From Rickettsiella grylli (GTDB lineage Bacteria > Pseudomonadota > Gammaproteobacteria > Diplorickettsiales > Diplorickettsiaceae): a stretch of 64,000 nt of DNA. Positions 16,935 through 23,825 of this stretch are shown one piece after another. Numbering within the stretch: position 1 is the first letter of the stretch; every line of letters begins with the position of its first letter. The translations under genes were made by a program, and so were the position numbers. The notes beneath the pieces were generated by a model. It saw nothing but the letters and a program-made list of their open reading frames with translations, made no database searches and was not told the DNA's origin. The DNA lies in NCBI RefSeq assembly GCF_000168295.1, contig NZ_AAQJ02000001.1, forward strand, positions 206,001 through 270,000. Reading direction: 5' to 3'.

Positions 16935-18207
16935 GAATTTTAGGAGTTGACATGAAACAAGCGATACTGAGTAAAGAATTTGAAGCTGAAGCGATAGCCC
17001 GACTAAAATCAGGAGAATCGTTAACAGGAAAAGACGGAATATTAACGCCGTTAATAAAACAAATTATCGAAGCGTCGTTAGAAGGTGAATTAGAATCCCA
17101 TTTATTATCAGAATCGAAAACGCCTGAGTTATCGAACCGACGCAATGGAAAAACAAGTAAAGTATTAAAAACGGAGACAGAAAGTTTTGAGCTGGAAACA
17201 CCCCGAGACCGTCTAGGAACGTTTGAACCGCAAATGGTAAAAAAACGTCAAACGGTTTTAAACGAATCCTTGGATAACAAAATACTATCGCTGTATGCAC
17301 TTGGGATGAGCTATGAGGCGATCCAAGACCATCTGGCGGATATGTATGGTCTTGAGGTTTCAGCGGCTAAAATAAGCCTGATAAGCGATAAGTTAATGCC
17401 GGTTATAACGGAATGGCGAAATAGACCGCTAGAATCTGTGTACCCGATCGTATTTCTCGATGCCATGCATTTTAAGGTACGTATTGAAGGTAAAGTCAGT
17501 AGCCGTGCTTTTTATTCGGTTTTAGGGGTTAACAACCAGGGTCGTAAAGAAATTTTAGGGCTGTATCTTTCTGAAAATGAAGGTTCTCGTTTCTGGTTAA
17601 GTGTCTTAAATGATTTACGTGCTCGGGGAGTTGAGGATATTCTCATTGCCAGCATCGATGGATTAAAAGGTTTTCCCGAAGCCATTGCTGAGGTTTTCCC
17701 CCAGACAGAAATTCAGCTTTGTGTGATTCATCAAATCCGTCATTCATTAAAGTATGTGACCAGCAAAGATCAAAAATCCTTTATGGCTGATTTAAAATTG
17801 GTTTATCGTGCGAGTTCCAAGGACTTAGCCGAGCATCACCTATTAGAACTCGATGAAAAATGGGGTAAAAAATATCCTGCTGTGATTAAGTCTTGGCAAA
17901 CTCAATGGGATAAGCTTTCCCAGTATTTTAAGTATCCTGAAGAATTAAGGCGTATTATCTACACAACCAACATTATTGAAGGGTTTCACCGGCAAGTACG
18001 CAAATATACAAAAAATAAAGGGGCTTTTACCAGTGAAAATGCCTTACTTAAATTAATTTACTGTGCCTGTCAAAAAATACTAGAAAAGTGGTGCCAGCCC
18101 CTGCATAATTGGGCTTTAATTGCTTCTCAACTGCAGATATTTTTTGATGGCAGGCTAAATTTACAGTTACGATAAATTATTAATGACACAGTTTGGTGAA
18201 CACTCTC
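16894..18207 (+). mobile_element. IS256-family insertion sequence, intact and apparently recent
   Basis: It is 1,314 bp. The imperfect terminal repeats read GGGAGTATTCA plus AACTGTGTCA on the left and, in reverse complement, GAGAGTGTTCA plus AACTGTGTCA on the right. It is flanked by the 8-bp duplication AAATTTAA, and the transposase gene is full length. It sits inside the 3' end of the formyltransferase gene, whose frame is restored when the element and one duplication are removed. The intact gene and duplication contrast with the decayed IS3 copies nearby, so this arrived later. Confidence 0.92.
16952..18175 (+). CDS. IS256-family (mutator-type) transposase
   Basis: The product is 407 residues and full length for the family. 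DDE residues are expected in VFLDAMHFKV (first Asp), ASIDGLKGFPEAI (second Asp) and TNIIEGFHRQVRK (Glu), with the typical LCVIHQIRHSLKYV insertion region between them. The N-terminus carries a GELESHL region and the NRRNGKTSKVLKTETE motif of mutator-type transposases. AGGAG is 4 nt before the ATG. No disruption is seen, so the element could still be active. Confidence 0.95.
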   Translation: MKQAILSKEFEAEAIARLKSGESLTGKDGILTPLIKQIIEASLEGELESHLLSESKTPELSNRRNGKTSKVLKTETESFELETPRDRLGTFEPQMVKKRQTVLNESLDNKILSLYALGMSYEAIQDHLADMYGLEVSAAKISLISDKLMPVITEWRNRPLESVYPIVFLDAMHFKVRIEGKVSSRAFYSVLGVNNQGRKEILGLYLSENEGSRFWLSVLNDLRARGVEDILIASIDGLKGFPEAIAEVFPQTEIQLCVIHQIRHSLKYVTSKDQKSFMADLKLVYRASSKDLAEHHLLELDEKWGKKYPAVIKSWQTQWDKLSQYFKYPEELRRIIYTTNIIEGFHRQVRKYTKNKGAFTSENALLKLIYCACQKILEKWCQPLHNWALIASQLQIFFDGRLNLQLR

Positions 18208-18215
18208 AAATTTAA
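18208..18215 (+). repeat. Target-site duplication of the IS256-family element, right copy
   Basis: AAATTTAA, identical to 16886-16893. Immediately downstream lies the lost native 3' end of the formyltransferase gene, 18216-18262, ending in TAA. Confidence 0.85.
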
Positions 18216-18447
18216 AAGCTTCAGATTTCAACGGTTACTTACAAAATAATCTAAAATCTTAATAAAACTTATGAAAAAGCTTTGTTCAATATTATATACA
18301 CCTTAACTGTTGGTTTCTGAATCTGATTTAACCAAAGATTATAGGATCAAAACTTTCTTTGACTTGATCTAAGCAACAGATGGAATTTATGCAAACGATA
18401 TCCAAGACTTATCTGATTCTGACCAATACAAATAAAATTTTACAAAC

Positions 18448-19752
18448 ATGATAAGAGCTGCGACTTTAATCAGAAAGTCAATAGATAGCATTAATAGAAA
18501 ATATATCTTAACAAAGTTTTCACTATGCCTTGTACTTTTCATTGACTCTTTTTGCATTGGCTGCATCATGCCTTCATTAGCTGATCTTTTATTGAATCCA
18601 GAAAAATCATTTCTTAAAATACAGACCTCTTTGCTCTTAAGACATTTTTATTATAATTTGGCAATTAGTTTGCCCACTATATTTGTTTGTATGGGTGCAT
18701 TAATCCTAGGAGCCCTATCAGATTTGATCGGTAGAAAAATGGTTTTACTGATTGGCTTGCTCGGAGTCGCAATAGCTTGTCTTTTTTCTGCTATAGGAGT
18801 TAAAACACACAACATTATATTGTTTCTAATTGGACGAGTGTTGATGGGAATTATGGACGGAAATGAAGCAGTTGCTCAAGCCTGCATGGCAGATCTCAGC
18901 AATAATAAAGAAAAAGCAATCAACATGAGCTATGTTTCGCTAGCGATTTCACTAGGATTCATATTAGGCCCTTTAGCTTCTACTATTTTAAATCGAATCA
19001 GACAACCATTTTTTTTGATGGAGCCATCCCTACCATTTTATATGTCCACATTAATACTTTTTTTTGGGTTTATATTTATTTTATGTTTTCTGAAAATCCC
19101 CAAAACACAAAGAAGGAATAATCAGAAAAAGATAGTTTCGAATTTTATTCAAGCTTGCTTAATTGCGATTAAGTCAAGGCAGCTTAGATCGATGATTAGC
19201 ATACTCTTTTGTATACAAGTGGCATGGGGAATTTATTTTCAGTCAGCTTCTGCATACTTTGTCAATGTATTCATACCCCCTCCTGTTGCAATTAGTTTTT
19301 TTTTCTTAGTTATGGCGTTTACCTTTGCACTTACATTCACGATACTCATACGAGTAGCAATGCAGTACTTAAGTTCAAACTATTTAATTATAGTTGGACT
19401 AGTTTCGATAATATTGTCCGCCTCAATTTTGATTATGGCTAAAAATTACCATACTTTTTATTATGCTTGCATCATGATAGCAATAGGAGTTGGGATATCT
19501 TCCAATACGATATTGGTATTAATTTCAAATGCAACAGATCAAAGTGCTCAAGGACAAATAATAGGACTTACTTTATCATTTACGTCAGCAGGTTGGTTGA
19601 TAGCGTTAATATTGAGTAGTATTTTTTCTGCAAATTACAGCTTTTGTTTCATATTGATGATGGCATTCTGCGTTTGTGCTTTTTATCAGTTATTAAAATA
19701 CATTAAAACAGCAAAGTCGTTCCAATTAATTATAAATAGAAATTCTTCTTAA
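18448..19752 (+). CDS. MFS transporter, probable exporter of the cluster product
   Basis: The product is 434 residues with about 12 hydrophobic segments. The MFS motif A loop between segments 2 and 3 is GALSDLIGRKMVLL, and GRVLMGIMDGNEA lies in segment 4; this is close to drug/H+ antiporters of the TetA/Bcr type. It lies downstream of the formyltransferase on the same strand, separated by 185 bp once the native formyltransferase stop is considered. Its place at the cluster edge suggests export of the product or self-protection. The substrate is inferred from position alone. Very Ile/Phe/Lys-rich codon use matches the other cluster genes. Confidence 0.85.
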   Translation: MIRAATLIRKSIDSINRKYILTKFSLCLVLFIDSFCIGCIMPSLADLLLNPEKSFLKIQTSLLLRHFYYNLAISLPTIFVCMGALILGALSDLIGRKMVLLIGLLGVAIACLFSAIGVKTHNIILFLIGRVLMGIMDGNEAVAQACMADLSNNKEKAINMSYVSLAISLGFILGPLASTILNRIRQPFFLMEPSLPFYMSTLILFFGFIFILCFLKIPKTQRRNNQKKIVSNFIQACLIAIKSRQLRSMISILFCIQVAWGIYFQSASAYFVNVFIPPPVAISFFFLVMAFTFALTFTILIRVAMQYLSSNYLIIVGLVSIILSASILIMAKNYHTFYYACIMIAIGVGISSNTILVLISNATDQSAQGQIIGLTLSFTSAGWLIALILSSIFSANYSFCFILMMAFCVCAFYQLLKYIKTAKSFQLIINRNSS

Positions 19753-19892
19753 GAGCGCTAATTGATTAAGAACAACTTTTTCATGCAAATAAATAATACG
19801 TCCACATCAACTTTTTGTGCTAGTTGAGCTAGAGTTTAGTATGCAAATAAACAAAGAAGTGATGGTTTGAAAGGGTGTAAGTGTGCTTGATC

Positions 19893-19939
19893 TGGTGGCC
19901 GAAGGTGGAATCGAACCACCGACACAAAGATTTTCAGTC
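19893..19939 (-). pseudogene. 3' fragment of tRNA-Phe (anticodon GAA region to CCA)
   Basis: Read on the minus strand it runs from GACTGAAAATC (anticodon arm with GAA) through GTGTCGGTGG, the T arm GGTTCGATTCC and acceptor TTCGGCC to ACCA. The 5' half (acceptor strand and D arm) is missing; upstream is unrelated AT-rich DNA. One anticodon-stem base (CTTTG where CCTTG is usual) is also off. Such 3' tRNA fragments are what an integrating element leaves or carries as an attachment site. It is unlikely to be a functional tRNA. Confidence 0.85.
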
Positions 19940-19993
19940 GCACACTTAAATCATAAGTAATTGAAAAAACAATATTTTTATAAACTGGACGAC

Positions 19994-20550
19994 CCCCTCG
20001 AACCGCTATTAAATTACAGCAACCTGAGGGTATCAATCAATGCTGGTCGTTAGACGACATGAGCGACGCTTTAGTCAATGGGCGACGCATTCGTACAGCA
20101 AATATCATTGATGATTATCATCGCGGTGGATTAGGAATATTAGTGGCTTATGGTTTACCTTCCAAGCGGATTACCCGATGGTTGGATCAACTCGCCATGA
20201 AATAGGGCTACCCTCAGCGTATTCGAGTGGATAACGGCCCAGAAAATATTTCACGTCACTTCCAGCAATGGGCGAAAATACAGGGGATTGAAATTCAATA
20301 TATCCAACCTGGAAAACCCGCACAGAATGCATTTATCGAAAGATTTAACCGAACTTATCGTGAAGCTGTTTTAGATAGGTATTTATTTCGAAATATACAA
20401 GAAATACAGAACATAACTGATAACTGGCTTAAACATTACAACGAGGAAAGACCCCATGAAGCTTTAAATAATCAAACACCCCTATACTATTTTCAATCCC
20501 TAAACAAAAACTACTCTATTTAAAAACTGGGGGAAGTTTGGGAGGTTTAC
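19994..20550 (+). mobile_element. Partial second copy of the IS3-family element (right 557 bp)
   Basis: The sequence from 19994 to 20550 appears identical, base for base as far as I could compare, to 3799-4355, in the same orientation and with a constant offset of 16,195. It includes the DDE half of OrfB, the same TAG nonsense codon after LDQLAMK, the remnant frame 20227-20523 and the full right inverted repeat. The left 637 bp are absent. It is a long direct repeat bracketing the cluster and the tRNA-Phe fragment. Confidence 0.92.
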
Positions 20551-20552
20551 AT

Positions 20553-20651
20553 CTGAAATACACCGAAAGTATTGCTAGAAAATTGTGTACCAGAATTACC
20601 AGACTGAGATTTAATCTACGTAAACTATCGTGGTTTTTAGTAGGTTATTAA
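20553..20651 (+). pseudogene. Short transposase-like scrap (possibly IS1 family)
   Basis: The frame encodes 32 residues starting LKYTESIARKLCTRITRLRF and ends in TAA at 20649. The pattern K-T-x2-I-x-RK with TRIxRL recalls the C-terminal part of IS1-type InsB, but the match is short. It is cut on the left by the IS3 right end. The remaining bases up to 20778 show no gene. Confidence 0.3.
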
Positions 20652-20778
20652 GTTTGCAAAGTTAGGAATTTGTAAGCATTTGGAAAACACCTTATTTTTT
20701 AACGCTCGTTTTCTGAACGGATAGTATTCATTGACGTCTAAAATTATCCAAAACTTCTTAGAATTTTTTATGACAAGT

Positions 20779-22044
20779 TTAAAGTTTTAAATCAATACTA
20801 TCCGTGTGCAATGACAAATGATCGGATAAGTTATTTTCTTCAATAGACGTGTTAAAAAAATGACTAAGTTTGCTTGATAAGTTAGTTTTAAAATCCTCTA
20901 ACGTGGACGTATCTAAATGTTGAACATGATCTTCGAGTGTTTGCTTAAGAACAGTAAGTTCAGGACTTAATTGAGGCGTATCCACATTTGTTAAAGCAAG
21001 CATTTGAGGTAAATTATAAATCAATGCCGCGCCGAGATTGGCTATCCATTTTAATGCTTCAGCAATGTCTCCCGAATAGTCCATTTTTTTTAAACTATCT
21101 GCCATGGCTTTGTGTGTAGTAAAACCTGAAAATAAAGCGGGGATGAGCATCAATACCGTCAATAAAGAAGGTCGTTTAAAGCGTATAAGCTTTTTACTGA
21201 TGCTATTTACCCCTTTTATTGAAAACCCTGCGCCGGGTATTCCATTACCTAGTGCAGCGAAGACACCGAATAAACAACTGATAGATTGGGAAGTAGATAA
21301 TTTTTGTTCTACTAAATCGCGCATTCCAAAATAATTAATCAATAAATAAGCACTCAATTGCGGAATACTGAATAAAGCAATAGTACTATTTAAAAAATAA
21401 TAGCTTAATTTTTGACATAAATTAATTTGAGAGTTAGCGAATAATTCACTGTCATGATGTTGGGTAGATGATCGTGAAATTTTTTCAATCATAAAATTAA
21501 TTTCTTCAATCAGTTTTTCTTTTTGCAAATCGATTTTATTTTTTAGAAAAGAAGTGATGTAATTAATTAATTCTATGGATCCTATCACATTAACACCAAT
21601 ATTAAAAAAAGCAGAAATAGTTTGTAATAAGATAGTTGATGTATCATTATAATTTCCCTCTTTATCGACGAGGTTCATTAATAGATTGGGTGCAACACAC
21701 ATCATGGAAAAAAAAAGTGCGACTGAAAGTCGGTAGGGCATCTTAAACAATTGAGGTAACTGATCGAAAAAATCTCGATAAGCTTGTAGATTAAAAATAA
21801 AATTAGTTCCGATACCACTGAGGGCTGCAATTTCTTTTAATCCATTGGAAACCGAAGCGCCTGCTTGGTAGGCCGGGGTATAATACGTGACAACACTGAC
21901 TAAAGAGACGGAAACGATAGCAACCGTTTTAAAAGTAATCTGTTTAGCGGATTGAATTGATTTTTGAAAAAAATTGAAAGAATTCGTTGGTGCAATTAAA
22001 GGCAAATTTTCTGTATTATCAAGCATTTTATTATCCTTAGACAA
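20779..22044 (-). CDS. Multi-pass membrane protein of unknown function
   Basis: The product is 421 residues. A cytosolic N-terminus of about 38 residues precedes roughly seven hydrophobic segments (around 39-58, 104-125, 137-160, 217-240, 252-275, 292-312 and 330-352). A charged, helical C-terminal tail of 65 residues follows. There is no cleavable signal peptide. I do not recognise a family. Lone multi-pass proteins with polar tails are common among uncharacterised or effector-like proteins of intracellular Legionellales, but nothing here proves secretion. It lies between the mobile scar and rsmG, on the same strand as rsmG and 88 bp downstream of it. Confidence 0.65.
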   Translation of the reverse strand: MSKDNKMLDNTENLPLIAPTNSFNFFQKSIQSAKQITFKTVAIVSVSLVSVVTYYTPAYQAGASVSNGLKEIAALSGIGTNFIFNLQAYRDFFDQLPQLFKMPYRLSVALFFSMMCVAPNLLMNLVDKEGNYNDTSTILLQTISAFFNIGVNVIGSIELINYITSFLKNKIDLQKEKLIEEINFMIEKISRSSTQHHDSELFANSQINLCQKLSYYFLNSTIALFSIPQLSAYLLINYFGMRDLVEQKLSTSQSISCLFGVFAALGNGIPGAGFSIKGVNSISKKLIRFKRPSLLTVLMLIPALFSGFTTHKAMADSLKKMDYSGDIAEALKWIANLGAALIYNLPQMLALTNVDTPQLSPELTVLKQTLEDHVQHLDTSTLEDFKTNLSSKLSHFFNTSIEENNLSDHLSLHTDSIDLKL

Positions 22045-22132
22045 AAGGTATCCTATCCGATTTTTTAAATAACTAGAATAGTTAATCTTTTTGAAATTAA
22101 CAAGGAATGGATAAAAAAATAAGTTCTAAATT

Positions 22133-22777
22133 TTATAACGAGCGATTAAAACCAATGATGAGTAAGTGTCTTTTTTCATCAAGCCCTGTGATACGTAAAG
22201 CGGGGGTATCTATTAATTGAAACTGATTGTCAAGGTTATTAATTTCTTCGATAGGATATCGTCCTTTCATCGCTAAAAATACACCATCTTTACAACATAA
22301 ATGTTGCGTTTTATGTAAAAAATTATTGAGTTGGCTAAAGGCACGACTGACAATGCTATTAAAACATTTTTTAACGTCATATTTTTCGACGCGTAGTGAG
22401 ATGATATCAACGTTAGATATCATGAGCGTTTGTAAAATGTAGGTTAAAAAGCGCGTTTTTTTTCCATTACTGTCTAATAATGTGAAATGATAGTGGGGAT
22501 GGGTCAGTGCTAAAGGTAAGCCCGGTAGGCCTGCCCCGGTTCCCACATCGAGAATATGAGGACCTCGCAAATAGGGACTAATAGCAAGGCTATCCATAAT
22601 ATGTTTGGAAAGCATCTGCAAAGGATTACGTATGCTCGTTAAATTATGAATTTGATTCCATTTATGCAGTAATAAGACATAATCGACGAGCTGTTGACTT
22701 GTTTTTTTAGAAACCTCGAACCGATTTCCGCTGAGTAGTTTCAAAAGTTGAGTATGTAAGGATTTAAAATCGATCAT
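22133..22777 (-). CDS. rsmG: 16S rRNA (guanine-527-N7) methyltransferase RsmG
   Basis: The product is 214 residues, normal for the family. HNLTSIRNPLQM and KHIMDSLAISPYL are the N-terminal signature; ILDVGTGAGLPGLPLALTHP is the SAM-binding motif I; SRAFSQL with MKGRYP completes the core. It methylates N7 of G527 in 16S rRNA. It lies 30 bp after dapB on the same strand. In many bacteria rsmG (gidB) sits by mnmG and parAB, so linkage to dapB is a local rearrangement. Confidence 0.95.
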   Translation of the reverse strand: MIDFKSLHTQLLKLLSGNRFEVSKKTSQQLVDYVLLLHKWNQIHNLTSIRNPLQMLSKHIMDSLAISPYLRGPHILDVGTGAGLPGLPLALTHPHYHFTLLDSNGKKTRFLTYILQTLMISNVDIISLRVEKYDVKKCFNSIVSRAFSQLNNFLHKTQHLCCKDGVFLAMKGRYPIEEINNLDNQFQLIDTPALRITGLDEKRHLLIIGFNRSL

Positions 22778-22807
22778 CGTGTTTGGGTTTTGTATAAAAT
22801 TAACTTT

Positions 22808-23539
22808 TTATAAAAAAGTTTCTAAGCCATAAACTAGTTTTTTCAATGCCATCACTTTTTTACAGGCCAATAGTACTCCAGGCATATACGCATTACGATC
22901 AATGGTTTCATGCGAGATGGTTAAGTTTCCACCAGGATGACCAAAAAGAATCTCTTGTTTAGCAAGAAACCCAGGTAAACGTAAGGCATGTATTGGAATT
23001 TTATTCTTAAGTGCACCCCGTGCACGGGGTATTGTTTCGTGAATTTTTTTTGTACTCGGTTGTGTTTTTCGAGCGGCACTCAGTAATTCTGCCGTTTTTA
23101 ACGCCGTTGCGGAAGGCGCATCTAATTTTTTTTCATGATGCGTTTCTATAATTTCACATTCTGAAAAATAGTGTGCCGCTTGTTCTGCAAGTCGCATCAT
23201 TAACAAAGCACCGATACAAAAATTAGGTGCAATAATTCCTCCTAGTTTTTTTTCAGCACAAAGTGTTTGCAATTCTTTAATTTGTTGAGGATGTAAACCA
23301 CTGGTTCCGATGACAGGGTGTACGTCCGCGAGTATAATACTTTTCGTATTTTTATAAACAGCCCGCGCATGCGTAAAGTCTATAGCAATATCCACTTTAT
23401 TCGATAGCATGGCATTTTTTAATTCGTGGGTGGTTTGTGTTTCTGCGATTAAATTAAAATGAGGTTCTTGTTGGATCGTTTTAACAGTGACTTGACCCAT
23501 TCGACCGAGAGCACCATTAATAATAACCTGGATGGACAC
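22808..23539 (-). CDS. dapB: 4-hydroxy-tetrahydrodipicolinate reductase DapB
   Basis: The product is 243 residues from a GTG at 23539 preceded by AGGAG. The N-terminal NAD(P)-binding GALGRMG and the signature ETHHEKKLDAPSATA (catalytic His pair and substrate Lys) are present, and the C-terminus has GHPGGNLTISHETIDR. It carries out the second committed step of lysine and meso-diaminopimelate synthesis, which feeds peptidoglycan. It is slightly shorter than E. coli DapB (273), mainly through shorter surface loops. Confidence 0.96.
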   Translation of the reverse strand: MSIQVIINGALGRMGQVTVKTIQQEPHFNLIAETQTTHELKNAMLSNKVDIAIDFTHARAVYKNTKSIILADVHPVIGTSGLHPQQIKELQTLCAEKKLGGIIAPNFCIGALLMMRLAEQAAHYFSECEIIETHHEKKLDAPSATALKTAELLSAARKTQPSTKKIHETIPRARGALKNKIPIHALRLPGFLAKQEILFGHPGGNLTISHETIDRNAYMPGVLLACKKVMALKKLVYGLETFL

Positions 23540-23825
23540 TGTAAAATTCTCCTGTTTTTACAAAGGTTTTGAGCTGACTATACGCTATATTTTATGAAAT
23601 GATCCAATAAAGTTGTTCTTGAGTTCATTTTAGTAATAAAGTCGATTTCAATGACTTTAAATGGAAAACCACGTTGATATTATATTTTCCACCGGTCATT
23701 GCTAATCCTGTGGCGTATTATGAACGGGAACGGTCAAAAACAGGCCCCACCCAAAACGACAGGGATAGGAGGCTTGTACAGTGGGCAAAGCTTGTTTATA
23801 GTTTTTATAAAATAATAGGTGAAAA
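23540..23825. promoter_or_regulatory. Divergent intergenic region between dapB and pepN
   Basis: The 286 bp separate two divergently transcribed genes and so should hold both promoters. I see no gene or RNA structure with confidence. AGGTGAAAA precedes the pepN ATG as ribosome site, and AGGAG precedes the dapB GTG. Confidence 0.4.

Noticed and set aside
19893..20036. A complete tRNA-Phe gene at the cluster edge
   Set aside because: The D arm and 5' acceptor strand are absent; upstream sequence is unrelated AT-rich DNA.
3162..20550. Composite transposon with two active IS ends
   Set aside because: Both IS copies have the same nonsense codon, copy 1 is also frameshifted, copy 2 lacks its left end and no target duplication is visible; recombination is a better explanation than composite transposition.
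23540..23825. Lysine riboswitch upstream of dapB
   Set aside because: The dapB leader shows no lysine-riboswitch-like conserved core; the start has only a plain ribosome site.
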